A stretch of 64,000 nucleotides of DNA from Cellvibrio sp. (GCA_016712405.1 JADJRD010000003.1:176501-240500), one strand, 5' to 3'. Numbered from the stretch's first letter, positions 1 to 8,984 are shown. The notes: generated by a model not told the origin, from the sequence alone. Program-made: numbers and translations.

Positions 1-1077
1 TAATCCACCAGCTTTATTGCCGGGGGATGGATTATTGTTTAATTCAAAGTCATTGCGTGCGGTGTAATGTTTCCACCATTCAATGCGATCCAATAATTTT
101 TGGGCGATGGCGGGCGATTCTGCGCGACGCGTCAATAAATGTTCTGCACCAAAAATTTCTGGTGTTTCTGACAATATCACTGTGCCGCCATGGCGAACCA
201 AAAGATCACCCGCAATTCCTAATGCAGGATTCGCCGTTACACCGGAAAGTGCATCAGATCCACCGCATTGCAAGCCAATAATTAATTCACTTGCAGAAAC
301 GGTTTCGCGTTGGCATTGATTCACCAGTGGCAACATTGCGCGTAAAGTTTCTATGCCTTTTTCAATTGCCAGGCGAGTGCCGCCGACATCTTGAATGGTG
401 TAAGCGGTAAAGGTTCTGGAGTTGGCAAGGCCGCACTCTTCCATCACACGTTGAATTTGCATAGTTTCGCAACCCAAGCCCACCATCATCACGCCACCAA
501 AATTCGGATGGCGAGCATAGCCGTTAAATGTGCGACGTAAGGTTTCATAGCCTTCGCCATCGGAACGCATGCCGCAACCGCTGTCGTGGGTCATGGCAAT
601 GACACCATCAATATTGGGAAACTGGTTTAATTCGCCGGAAAACGTGAAATGTTGTGCAATGGCTTTGGCTACTGTCGCCGAACAATTAACAGTGGTTAAG
701 ATTCCAACGTAATTGCGTGTACCGGCTTTGCCGTTAATTCTTTTATAGCCTTGAAAGCTAGCTTGTTTGGTAGCGGGTAAGAATTCAGTTGGCTTGGCTT
801 CTTCACAAAAACCATAGTTTTTTTCCAATTCACCCATGATGCAGTTATGCATATGGATATGTTCACCTGCCTTAATATCCACACTGGCGAAACCAATGGT
901 TTGGCCGTATTTCAGAATGGGTTCGCCTTGGCTGATATCGCGTATGGCGATTTTGTGCATCGCCGGAATATCGTTTTGAAGGGTGACATCTTTTTCAGCA
1001 AAGAGCACTCCAGCAGGTAGAGCAACCTTACAGATGCCTAAATTATCTTTGTCATGCAGAACGATGATGCTACTCAC
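1..1077 (-). CDS. uxaA: Altronate dehydratase (5' part, runs off the window)
   Basis: Dehydrates D-altronate to 2-keto-3-deoxygluconate in the cytoplasm, in the galacturonate branch of hexuronate catabolism. The minus strand is open from a GTG at 1077 to the window edge, giving 359 residues of a family of about 490. The N-terminus (MSSIIVLHDKDNLG, then a segment with AEKDVTL and GEHIHMHN) is the SAF-like domain. The motifs GKAGTRNYVGIL, MTHDSGCGMRSDGEG, GLGCETMQ and GLQCGGSDA follow, as in UxaA. The GTG start is chosen because GAGAG lies a few bases upstream and no in-frame ATG precedes it. The terminator-like hairpin at 1158-1182 and a palindrome at 1277-1290 lie upstream on the same strand. 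Identity is secure; only the 3' end is missing. Confidence 0.93.
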   Translation of the reverse strand, partial: MSSIIVLHDKDNLGICKVALPAGVLFAEKDVTLQNDIPAMHKIAIRDISQGEPILKYGQTIGFASVDIKAGEHIHMHNCIMGELEKNYGFCEEAKPTEFLPATKQASFQGYKRINGKAGTRNYVGILTTVNCSATVAKAIAQHFTFSGELNQFPNIDGVIAMTHDSGCGMRSDGEGYETLRRTFNGYARHPNFGGVMMVGLGCETMQIQRVMEECGLANSRTFTAYTIQDVGGTRLAIEKGIETLRAMLPLVNQCQRETVSASELIIGLQCGGSDALSGVTANPALGIAGDLLVRHGGTVILSETPEIFGAEHLLTRRAESPAIAQKLLDRIEWWKHYTARNDFELNNNPSPGNKAGGL

Positions 1078-1157
1078 GTTGTTCTCTCATTGTTGGCCAA
1101 TTTGCCTGCAAGTTTATGCCTTTCTTATTTAACTGAGCAGTGATTTCTGCCGCGCCA

Positions 1158-1182
1158 AAAAAACGGGCGCCTTATGGCGCCC
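1158..1182 (-). terminator. Terminator-like hairpin in the uxaA leader
   Basis: On the minus strand a 7-bp GC stem (GGGCGCC / GGCGCCC) with a 4-nt loop is followed, after one C-G pair, by seven T. This is the classic form of an intrinsic terminator. It points towards uxaA and sits about 80 bases before its start, with no minus-strand gene upstream that it could end. It may be an attenuator if the uxaA promoter lies above it; otherwise it insulates uxaA from antisense transcripts. Confidence 0.6.
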
Positions 1183-1276
1183 TAAGTAATCGGCAATGGT
1201 ATTCGGTCAATACCGGGATCCAATCTACAGACAGAAAAATCAATGCACAACCCGATTTCCCTCGGCAAATACGCAG

Positions 1277-1290
1277 TGTAATCGATTACA
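1277..1290. promoter_or_regulatory. Perfect 14-bp palindrome, operator candidate
   Basis: TGTAATCGATTACA is its own reverse complement and lies about 190 bases upstream of uxaA. The size and AT-rich form with a central CG fit a LacI- or GntR-type operator. The cognate regulator is not in the window, so the assignment is inference. Confidence 0.45.
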
Positions 1291-1433
1291 TAAATTTCTT
1301 GAAAAAATGATTAAAAAGAATAAGGCTTTGGATGTTGCTCACAAATAAACATCCTATTAAAGACATTAAAAGTAGGATGATTCGTGCTTATGAAATAATT
1401 TCCATATTTAAAAATATTTCTATTGGTTACATT

Positions 1434-1482
1434 ATGTATACGTATACATTTCAATCGGGCTGATAAATGTATACGTATACAT
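1434..1482. promoter_or_regulatory. Twin 16-bp palindromic operators
   Basis: Two identical perfect palindromes, ATGTATACGTATACAT, lie at 1434-1449 and 1467-1482. Their centres are 33 bp apart, about three helical turns, which would put two bound dimers on one DNA face. They sit between the divergent uxaA and GH28 genes, about 210-250 bases before the GH28 start. Form and context suggest a LacI-family regulator of pectin genes; this is inference. The remaining intergenic sequence (1078-1692) is AT-rich and contains no gene I can support. Confidence 0.6.
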
Positions 1483-1692
1483 GATGATTAATATTCCTAA
1501 TCGTGGATAAAAAGACATAAAAATGAAATTTAATGACTTTTTTGTTCTTGATATTGTGAAAAAATTAAGGTGACAGAAAGAATATAATTTGTATATTATG
1601 AGGATAGATATCTTTTTGGGTGTTTCTCGTACCAAGAGCTAACCTTAAGTTCAATAAATGGTGGTGATCTGATCCTTCCATTTTTATCAGGA

Positions 1693-3147
1693 ATGAAACA
1701 ATTGATTAGTGATGGCCTATCAGCATCAGTTGCAATGCATAAGATAAGTCGACGCAGCTTTGTGTTGACTGCGTCATCTGTGTGCTCGCTGTTGGGGGTG
1801 ACTGCTTGTGCGGGGCGAACGTCACAAATCGATCATTGGGCTCTGGCAGACACTATTCGTCGACAAGTTATTCCGCCTCTATTCCCCGCTAGAACATTTG
1901 ATATTCGTCACTACGGTGCGAAACCTGAATCGAGTGATAACACTCAGGCTATAGCGGCTGCCATTGAGGCTTGTCATCAAGCGGGTGGTGGAAAAGTCTT
2001 GGTGGCGGAGGGGCGATATGTCACAGGTTCCATTCATTTGTTATCCAATGTGAATTTACATATTGATGAAAACGCCACGATTGCTTTTTTAACGGATCCT
2101 AACGCTTATTTGCCAGCCGTGTTCACACGCTGGGAGGGCATGGAAATCATGGGCTATTCCCCTCTGATTTATGCTCGGCATCAATCCAATATTGCGATCA
2201 CGGGTAAAGGTACTTTGGATGGGCAAGCCAATAAAACACATTGGTGGCCTTGGAAGGGAAATAATTTCAGCAGCGTGAATTGGGGTATAGAAGGTGTGCC
2301 AACCCAAGCTGTCGCGCGTGAAAAACTAATGCGGGATGTGGAAGCGAATCGTCCGGTTGCTGAGCGTATTTATGCAGACGGTTCTTATTTACGTCCTGCA
2401 TTTATTCAACCCTACGAATGCAAAAATCTATTGATAGAAGGTGTGACTGTTACTAACGCACCTTTCTGGTTGCTGAATCCAGTGCTCTGCGAAAATGTCA
2501 CTATCGATGGCGTCACGCTCTCAAGTCATGGCCCTAATTCGGATGGTTGTGATCCTGAATCCTGTAAAAATGTGATTATCAAAAATTGTTTGTTTGATAC
2601 AGGTGATGATTGCATTGCCATTAAATCCGGGCGCAATGCTGACGGTCGTCGTATCAATATCCCTTCTGAAAATATTTTGATCGAAAATTGCAACATGCGC
2701 AGTGGTCACGGTGGTGTGGTGATTGGCAGTGAAATTTCTGGCGGCGCGCGTAATATTTTTGTTCAGCACTGCGAAATGAGCAGTCCGGAATTGGAGCGGG
2801 GTATTCGCATTAAAACCAATTCGGTTCGCGGCGGCCTGATCGAAAACTTTTTCATTCGCAATATCAAAATTGGCGAAGTACAAACAGCAATCGTGGTTGA
2901 TTTTCAATACGAAGAAGGTGATGCCGGAAAATTCACGCCGATTGTTCGCAATATTCAAATTCAGAATCTTCGATGTGAAAAAGCCCAGCAAGTATTTCAA
3001 ATTCGAGGATATGCGCGTTCACCCATTGCAAATTTAGGGTTAAGCGATTGTGAATTTGTTTCAGTAAAAATAATCGGTGTGTTGGAAGAATTACGTGGCA
3101 TGACGGCTGAGAATGTCAGCATTAATGGTGCAACATTAACTTTGTAG
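1693..3147 (+). CDS. GH28 polygalacturonase, Tat-type lipoprotein
   Basis: Hydrolyses alpha-1,4-galacturonan (exo- or endo-polygalacturonase). All four GH28 signatures are present: NSD at 282-284, the DD pair at 305-306 (TGDD), the histidine in GHG at 339, and RIK at 372-374; the three aspartates and the histidine are the family's catalytic residues. The N-terminus carries a twin-arginine motif SRRSFVL (about residues 19-25), then a hydrophobic stretch and a lipobox-like VTAC, so a Tat-exported lipoprotein is likely. The listed start gives 484 aa, but AGGA directly abuts that ATG; the ATG at 1735 (MHKISRRSF) gives a more usual Tat signal length. A TonB receptor gene follows in the same direction after 190 bases. 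Confidence 0.9.
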   Translation: MKQLISDGLSASVAMHKISRRSFVLTASSVCSLLGVTACAGRTSQIDHWALADTIRRQVIPPLFPARTFDIRHYGAKPESSDNTQAIAAAIEACHQAGGGKVLVAEGRYVTGSIHLLSNVNLHIDENATIAFLTDPNAYLPAVFTRWEGMEIMGYSPLIYARHQSNIAITGKGTLDGQANKTHWWPWKGNNFSSVNWGIEGVPTQAVAREKLMRDVEANRPVAERIYADGSYLRPAFIQPYECKNLLIEGVTVTNAPFWLLNPVLCENVTIDGVTLSSHGPNSDGCDPESCKNVIIKNCLFDTGDDCIAIKSGRNADGRRINIPSENILIENCNMRSGHGGVVIGSEISGGARNIFVQHCEMSSPELERGIRIKTNSVRGGLIENFFIRNIKIGEVQTAIVVDFQYEEGDAGKFTPIVRNIQIQNLRCEKAQQVFQIRGYARSPIANLGLSDCEFVSVKIIGVLEELRGMTAENVSINGATLTL

Positions 3148-3337
3148 CTAAAAATTAATTAAAAATTGATGAGTTAATGAAGAAATTGCAAATAACAACA
3201 GGCGTGTATTGCAAAAGCAGTTTGTTGCATTTGTGAAATTGTCCTTTAAAAAAACTTGGTGGCTAAATTCGCTGGGTTGTTTGAAGTTCAAGCTCTACTT
3301 AAACCAATGTTAAACACAATAAAGATGGGGAGTTATT

Positions 3338-6088
3338 ATGAAAAAATTTACAGTTAAGCCGTTGGTATTGGCCGTATCGATTGCTGCTTTACCCTGCACA
3401 GTTTACGCACAAAACGATGTGGAAGAGGTTGTGATCACGGGCAGCTATGCGCAAAGTTTGAAAAATGCGTTAAATGTTAAACGCGAATCCACCGGCATGG
3501 TTGATTCTATTTTTGCTGAAGATGTGGGCAAATTTCCTGATCAAAACCTCAGTGAATCACTGGGTCGTATTCCCGGTGTTGCGATTGCTCAAGATGATGG
3601 CGAAGGTCGCACCATCACCGTTCGCGGTTTGGGTGATGCCTACTCAATGGTGACTGTAAATGGTTTGCAAGGCCAATCATTAGCTGCAGGTTCAAACGGT
3701 GTTAGAACCAGCCGTGCATTTGACTTCAACGTCTTTGCATCAGAATTATTTAGTCGATTGGATGTTGCTAAAACTACGTCTGCAGAGCAAGAAGATGGTT
3801 CTTTGGGCGCAACGGTGAGTTTGCGTACTGGTCGCCCTTTTGATTATGACGGATTCACCGCCGTATCCAACGTAGAGATGGGTTATTACGATGGTTCAGG
3901 TAGTACCAAGCCGCGCGCTTCAGGTTTGGTGAGTTTCAGTAATGATGTGGTGGGTTTCCTGGCGTCAGTTGCTTATTCGGAAAAAGAAGCTCCGTTGTTG
4001 GGTGGTGAGACGGGACGTTGGAATCAGCAAGCTGGATCAAATCGATTTATATGCCCTGCTGCCAATTGTGGTGCAGATGCAACTTTAGTTCGATCAAGCT
4101 GGCATCCCCGTTTTCCTCGTTATGCAGACAAAGTGAATGATCAAGATCGTCTGGGTGTCACTTCCAGCTTCCAATGGCAAATTGCCGATGCCACATTGCT
4201 CAGTGTGGATGGTCTTTACTCCAAAATTGATGTGACACGTGATGAGCCATTTATGGAAGCGATCTCATTAGCGCGTAACGATGCAACCGGTATGCGTCAA
4301 ATGTCTGTTGTGGACTATACAGTTGATAACAACATGACCTTGGTGCAAGCGGAAATACAAGATGCAGATTTCCGTTCTGAGGCTTTCCGTGCAGACTGGG
4401 CTTCAGAATTTACTCAATTATCTGTCGATTTCTCACATGAGTTTTCTGATAACTTCCGCATGAAGGCATTTGCGGGCATGACGGAGTCCGTACTGGATAA
4501 CCGTGAAGTCACTGTCATTTACGAACACTTTAGTAGTAATGATACTCGTAAAGAATTGACAACAGCTTATGCGGATGCCAGTGATACGGTTACCTGGGAT
4601 TTCACCAATATGAAGTCCCCAAGCGTTGAGTATAGTTTCGATACAGCTAACCCTGCTAACTGGGAATTTTCTGAATATCGTGATCGCGATTACGATGCAA
4701 CATCAGATTCCGATATGTTTCGCGTAGACTTTGAATATGATCTTGCTGAGGGCTTTACTGCTAAAGCGGGTGTGACTCAAAAATCTTATGCTTATGATTT
4801 AACTCATATACAAGCCGATAAAGCTTTTGGTGCGGCAGATACAACAGTTATTAATGGTGTGGCAACGGCTAACGATGGTAATGCTTGTGGTATTACACCC
4901 GGTGTAACGACGGAAGATGGTTTCATCAAAACCGCAGGTGGGCAAACCTTTTTCTATCCGGATTTTAACCGTCGAAGTGAGTTTTTGGCTTCAGGTTGCT
5001 GGGCATATGAACCCGTGGCAGGCAATACTCGCCAAGTTGAAGAAGAGGTCTTGAGTTATTACCTACAGCTGAGTGTTGATACGGAGCTTTTTGGCAACCG
5101 ATTCCGTGGTAATTTGGGTGTACGTGAAGCGGAAACCGATATGACTGCAGGTGGTGTTTTAGCAACGGCCGCATCGGCGACTGTGCCTGCTGTTGTGGCG
5201 CCTGTCGTAGTGAAACGTGATTACAGTGATACCTTGCCATCCTTGAATTTAGCTTACAACTTGACGGATGAATTGGTGTTGCGCGCCTCAGCTGCAGAAG
5301 TTTTGGCTAGACCAGAGCTTGGTGATTTGAATCCTGGTGCCGCAATTACCACTTTCGGTTCAACTCTCAAAATCAATGAAGGTAACCCTTACATCGACCC
5401 CTTCCGTGCGAAAGCCTACGATTTGGGGCTTGAATGGTATTACTCTGAAGACGCACTGCTGGGTTTGACACTATTCCAGAAAGATGTTGAGTCATTCCCA
5501 ACTAACTCAACTCCGTTGAATGTTATTTGGTCTGAAACTGGATTGCCTAACAGTCTTTTGGGGGCGCAAGCGTCTAGCCTTCAAAATGCTGAATTTGCTT
5601 ATACCAAGCGAATCAATGGTGGTGGTGCCATGATTGAAGGTGCGGAATTGTCATGGCAGCAACAATTATCCTTCCTGCCAGGGCCAGATTGGGTGCACGG
5701 TTTTGGGGTTCAGGCAAACTATACCTATGTAGATGCTGAACGAGATAGCGGTAGTCCAATGGATAACTTGTCCAAAGACTCTTACAACTTCACGCTGTAT
5801 TGGGAAGGTGAAAAGTTCCAGGCGCGTATCAGCAACGCCTATCGCGGTGAGTACTACAGCACCATAAGCTCAGGCACAACTCTTTGGCAAACCCGTGTGA
5901 TAGATGACACCAACTTTGTCGGCGTTTCTGCCAGTTACGATGTGAACGAGCAATTAAAAATTACCTTTAAAGGTGTGAATATTTTTGATGAGCCAGTTCA
6001 TGAGTATGAAACTGAAGGTGTTGCACGTATGGTTCGTAACCATTCTGCAGGTGCCAGCTATTTCATCGGTGGTACTTACAAATTTTAA
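3338..6088 (+). CDS. TonB-dependent receptor, probable pectin-oligosaccharide importer
   Basis: A 916-residue outer-membrane receptor. The first 24 residues are a Sec signal peptide ending VYA-Q. A TonB-box-like stretch EEVVITGSY follows at about residues 28-36, then a plug domain (FPDQNLSESLGRIPGVAI and the ITVRGLG motif), and a beta-barrel ending in aromatic F (GGTYKF). Length and the TITVRGLG plug style match the large carbohydrate-associated receptors of Xanthomonas and Cellvibrio rather than short siderophore receptors. Its position between GH28 and GH105 genes suggests uptake of galacturonan or rhamnogalacturonan oligomers; substrate is inference. A weak ribosome site (GGGGAG) lies at the right distance before the ATG. 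A hairpin terminator follows at 6109. Confidence 0.9.
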   Translation: MKKFTVKPLVLAVSIAALPCTVYAQNDVEEVVITGSYAQSLKNALNVKRESTGMVDSIFAEDVGKFPDQNLSESLGRIPGVAIAQDDGEGRTITVRGLGDAYSMVTVNGLQGQSLAAGSNGVRTSRAFDFNVFASELFSRLDVAKTTSAEQEDGSLGATVSLRTGRPFDYDGFTAVSNVEMGYYDGSGSTKPRASGLVSFSNDVVGFLASVAYSEKEAPLLGGETGRWNQQAGSNRFICPAANCGADATLVRSSWHPRFPRYADKVNDQDRLGVTSSFQWQIADATLLSVDGLYSKIDVTRDEPFMEAISLARNDATGMRQMSVVDYTVDNNMTLVQAEIQDADFRSEAFRADWASEFTQLSVDFSHEFSDNFRMKAFAGMTESVLDNREVTVIYEHFSSNDTRKELTTAYADASDTVTWDFTNMKSPSVEYSFDTANPANWEFSEYRDRDYDATSDSDMFRVDFEYDLAEGFTAKAGVTQKSYAYDLTHIQADKAFGAADTTVINGVATANDGNACGITPGVTTEDGFIKTAGGQTFFYPDFNRRSEFLASGCWAYEPVAGNTRQVEEEVLSYYLQLSVDTELFGNRFRGNLGVREAETDMTAGGVLATAASATVPAVVAPVVVKRDYSDTLPSLNLAYNLTDELVLRASAAEVLARPELGDLNPGAAITTFGSTLKINEGNPYIDPFRAKAYDLGLEWYYSEDALLGLTLFQKDVESFPTNSTPLNVIWSETGLPNSLLGAQASSLQNAEFAYTKRINGGGAMIEGAELSWQQQLSFLPGPDWVHGFGVQANYTYVDAERDSGSPMDNLSKDSYNFTLYWEGEKFQARISNAYRGEYYSTISSGTTLWQTRVIDDTNFVGVSASYDVNEQLKITFKGVNIFDEPVHEYETEGVARMVRNHSAGASYFIGGTYKF

Positions 6089-6108
6089 TTGACCTGTGTG
6101 ACAAAACT

Positions 6109-6137
6109 GCGATGTCAGCAATGGCATCGCTGTTTTT
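6109..6137 (+). terminator. Intrinsic terminator after the TonB receptor
   Basis: GCGATG and CATCGC form a 6-bp stem around a 10-nt loop and are followed by TGTTTTT. It begins 21 bases after the receptor stop codon. Confidence 0.55.
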
Positions 6138-6150
6138 CTTATAAGCCTTT

Positions 6151-6223
6151 CGTTATTCCTGCGAAAGCAGGTATCCAGTGACTTGATTAAGAAAATAGAT
6201 TCCTGCCTACGCAGGAATGACGG
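6151..6223. repeat. REP-like palindromic repeat pair
   Basis: Two facing half-elements: ATTCCTGCGAAAGCAGGTAT and ATTCCTGCCTACGCAGGAAT followed by GACG. Each folds on itself and the two are inverted relative to each other, with a spacer of about 30 bases. The same core recurs at 8809, 10717, 15533, 26612 and 39591. Confidence 0.75.
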
Positions 6224-6266
6224 TGTTGCGATAGATAAATTCGCTAATGTTTTAACGGGTGGATAA

Positions 6267-8768
6267 ATGAAGTATCTAAAAAAATATTGTGTGCTGATAA
6301 GTGTTTTCGTTATTTCAGCTTGTTCTCCTGATCAACCCAAAAAAAATTCTGTATCTGAATCTTCTGCAAGCCAGCTTCTGGTTAATCATCAACTAGCAAC
6401 AGCAGAAATTACCAATGCCAATGATTTTGTATTACAGCAAGAACCTATTTATTTTTCATTTTATGATTTGGGTATTCAAGCAAACAACGATGCTATCAAA
6501 TCATTAGGTATTTCATCGGGTGATCAAACATACCCCTCACAAATTATTGACAGTGATGGTGATGGTCAAATGGATGGGTTGTTGTTGACCACTGACTTCG
6601 CCGCCGCTGAAAAAAAGTCATTTTTGATTTTGACTAATCCTTCTACCCAAAAAATTGCATTACAAAAACAAACCCAAGCAGAAATTTCCATTAAAGAAGG
6701 TGGTGAGTGGAAAGGTAAGGAATATATCGGCGGTAGATTTAAAAATGTCGATAAGGTGACGCCTCCAGCTCAATATACCGATCACTCTTATTGGATTCGA
6801 TACGAAGGCCCCGGAATAGAATCGGATAAAGTGGGTTACAGAATTTATCTCGATTGGCGAAATGGTTTTGATATTTTCGGCAAAAAAACCAGCGACATGG
6901 CGTTACAAAATGTTGGCTTGGATGGTTATGACTCTTATCATCTCAATGCTGATTGGGGGCAAGACGTTTTAAAAGTGGGCAAATCACTCGGCATGGGCGG
7001 TTTCGGTTTTTGGAATGGAAAATCAGTAGATCTGGTTTCGCAAGTGGAATCGCGTGATGCCATTATTACCAACAATGGTGATATTTATTCTGGGTTCAAA
7101 ATTAACTACAACGGCTGGCAAATTAATAATCAACAAGTGGATTTGACAGCACATTTTTCAATGACAGCGGCCAGTCGTTTGGTCAAAGTCCAGTTGAAAT
7201 CTACAGATGAACTTCCAAATTTAGCGATTGGTTTAGTTAAACATCCTGGCACGCAATTGATTGAAGGTAATCAAAATGTCAGTGGCTATGCCTGGACCTA
7301 TGTTGCTAGTTGGGGTAAGCAGAGTTTAAGTGCCATTAATCCAGATGGAGATCATTTGGGTATGGCGATTATTTTTCGTCGTGATGATCGTGCACAACAA
7401 ACGCAAGATGAAACCTCTTATGTTTCAGTGATGAAAGATAAAGGTGGCGAGCTGGAATATTATTTTTTGGCGGCATGGGAACATGAGTTAAATGGCATTA
7501 AAACTGAAGCAGAATTTAAATCCTATCTTGATCGTGAAGTCGAGCGTTTGACTAAGGCGCCACGAGTTCGTTTTGAATCTGCGCTCAGTGCAGAAGCTAA
7601 AAAAAATCCATTAACGGCTGAAGTCGCATTGTCATGGGCAAAAAAATTAGCGGATTCAGAGTTGCAACGCAAAACCTTGAAATATCATTATCAAGGTTGG
7701 GATGAATATCGAAGTCGTCCGGGAAAATTTGAATACGATGTTGTAGGAATGCAAATTAATGCTTTGCAAGAATTGGATTTAGTTTCGCCGAATGAAGCCT
7801 ATCGTAATGCTTTGGAAAAAGTGACAGGCAGTTATATTCGTGATGATGGGCATATTTATACATTTGAGCCCGATTTGTTCAGTATTGATTTAACCAAGCC
7901 CGGCGACATGGTGATTTTGCTGGAACAAAAAACCGGTGCAGAAAAATATCGCAAAGCGGTTGATTTTTTGCGTGCAAATTTAAAGCGTCATCCTCGTACC
8001 AGTCAGGGTGCATTTTGGCACAGAGCTACTTATCCCAATCAATTATGGTTAGACGGTGTTTACATGGGTATGCCGTTTTTAGCACGATATGCCGCAACCT
8101 ATGAAACCGGCGAAGTGCAACGCCAGAGTTTTACAGAAGCTGTGCACGAGTTTGTGATTGCGCGTGCACAATTGCGCGACGAAAAAACGGGTTTGTATTA
8201 CCACGCTTGGGATGAATCCAAAAATGCGGAGTGGGCTGATAAAGAAACTGGTCGTGCATCACAATTCTGGTCGCGCGGTATGGGTTGGTATGCAATGGCG
8301 TTGGTGGATGTGTTGGAATATTTGCCTGAATCTGAAACCGAATTGCGCAAAACTTTATTGGATATTGTTGCCGAATTTGCAGCGGATATTCTGCGCTATC
8401 AAGATGCAGAGACTTATACTTGGTGGCAAATTACCAACAAGCCTAATGAAATTGCCAATTATCGCGAATCAACAGCATCAGCTATGTTCACTTATTTTTT
8501 TACCAAAGCGGTTAACAAGGGTTATTTACCTGAAACTTATCGCGATGTGGCGATAAACAGTTATCAAGGCTTGATCAATGAATTTGTGACTGTACACGCA
8601 GACAGCAGGATCAGTATGAACGATCAATGCTTGGTCGCCGGATTAGGTTTTGGTCGCGACGGTAGTTATGATTATTACATGACCGAAAGAATTGTTTCCA
8701 ATGATGCGAAAGGTAATACACCGTTTATTCTTTCCGGTGTGGAAATGTATAAATTATTGAAGAAGTAG
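6267..8768 (+). CDS. DUF4861-GH105 fusion lipoprotein (unsaturated rhamnogalacturonyl/glucuronyl hydrolase)
   Basis: An 833-residue protein with a lipoprotein signal (VISAC, cysteine at 19). Residues about 50-410 resemble DUF4861, a domain found with pectinases (RYEGPGIESDKVGYR, DIFGKKT, GMGGFGFW). Residues about 440-833 are an (alpha/alpha)6 GH105 domain: LWLDGVYMG with the likely catalytic Asp at 596, YYHAWDES with His at 646, and WSRGMGW at 668-674. GH105 enzymes remove the unsaturated uronic acid left by lyases at the non-reducing end. Being lipidated, it probably acts at the inner face of the outer membrane or in the periplasm on oligomers brought in by the upstream receptor. It is roughly twice the usual GH105 length because of the N-terminal domain. 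The DUF4861 call rests on recalled motifs, the GH105 call on the conserved residues. Confidence 0.85.
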   Translation: MKYLKKYCVLISVFVISACSPDQPKKNSVSESSASQLLVNHQLATAEITNANDFVLQQEPIYFSFYDLGIQANNDAIKSLGISSGDQTYPSQIIDSDGDGQMDGLLLTTDFAAAEKKSFLILTNPSTQKIALQKQTQAEISIKEGGEWKGKEYIGGRFKNVDKVTPPAQYTDHSYWIRYEGPGIESDKVGYRIYLDWRNGFDIFGKKTSDMALQNVGLDGYDSYHLNADWGQDVLKVGKSLGMGGFGFWNGKSVDLVSQVESRDAIITNNGDIYSGFKINYNGWQINNQQVDLTAHFSMTAASRLVKVQLKSTDELPNLAIGLVKHPGTQLIEGNQNVSGYAWTYVASWGKQSLSAINPDGDHLGMAIIFRRDDRAQQTQDETSYVSVMKDKGGELEYYFLAAWEHELNGIKTEAEFKSYLDREVERLTKAPRVRFESALSAEAKKNPLTAEVALSWAKKLADSELQRKTLKYHYQGWDEYRSRPGKFEYDVVGMQINALQELDLVSPNEAYRNALEKVTGSYIRDDGHIYTFEPDLFSIDLTKPGDMVILLEQKTGAEKYRKAVDFLRANLKRHPRTSQGAFWHRATYPNQLWLDGVYMGMPFLARYAATYETGEVQRQSFTEAVHEFVIARAQLRDEKTGLYYHAWDESKNAEWADKETGRASQFWSRGMGWYAMALVDVLEYLPESETELRKTLLDIVAEFAADILRYQDAETYTWWQITNKPNEIANYRESTASAMFTYFFTKAVNKGYLPETYRDVAINSYQGLINEFVTVHADSRISMNDQCLVAGLGFGRDGSYDYYMTERIVSNDAKGNTPFILSGVEMYKLLKK

Positions 8769-8808
8769 TTGTCGTTGTTGCAGTGGTATCGTCTTCCTGC
8801 GGCGGCCT

Positions 8809-8876
8809 CGTCATTCCTGCGAAGGCAGGAATCCACAGGGAGAGGTATCTGGATCCCTGCCTTCGCAGGGATGACG
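8809..8876. repeat. REP-like palindromic repeat pair
   Basis: CGTCATTCCTGCGAAGGCAG and its near-inverse (GGATCCCTGCCTTCGCAGG then GATGACG) face each other across about 20 bases. The whole element can fold into one long stem or two short ones. It lies between the DUF4861-GH105 gene and the tandem repeats upstream of kduI. Confidence 0.75.
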
Positions 8877-8969
8877 AATTTCAAACATACAGTCGAATTT
8901 AAAACATGCGGTCGAATTTGAAACATGCAGTTGAATTTGAAACATGCAGTCGAATTATAAATATACAGT
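8875..8969. repeat. Five 19-bp tandem repeats upstream of kduI
   Basis: Five head-to-tail 19-bp units of consensus CGAATTTGAAACATGCAGT start at 8875, 8894, 8913, 8932 and 8951. Units 3 and 4 differ at one base; the outer units carry more changes. The array ends 15 bases before the kduI ATG and abuts the REP element, so it lies in the kduI leader or promoter. The repeated TGAAACATG resembles one half of the enterobacterial KdgR operator, but no full palindrome is present. Confidence 0.8.
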
Positions 8970-8984
8970 TAAACAGGTTTTATT

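Noticed and set aside
1432..1635. Minus-strand ORF of 67 codons across the twin palindromes
   Set aside because: Its C-terminus is just the translated palindromes, it has no family resemblance, and the region is a promoter zone between divergent genes.
2521..3000. Minus-strand ORF of 159 codons inside the GH28 gene
   Set aside because: It lies wholly opposite a gene with all catalytic motifs; composition is that of a shadow frame.
8875..8969. CRISPR-like array
   Set aside because: The 19-bp units are contiguous without spacers, so it is a tandem repeat.
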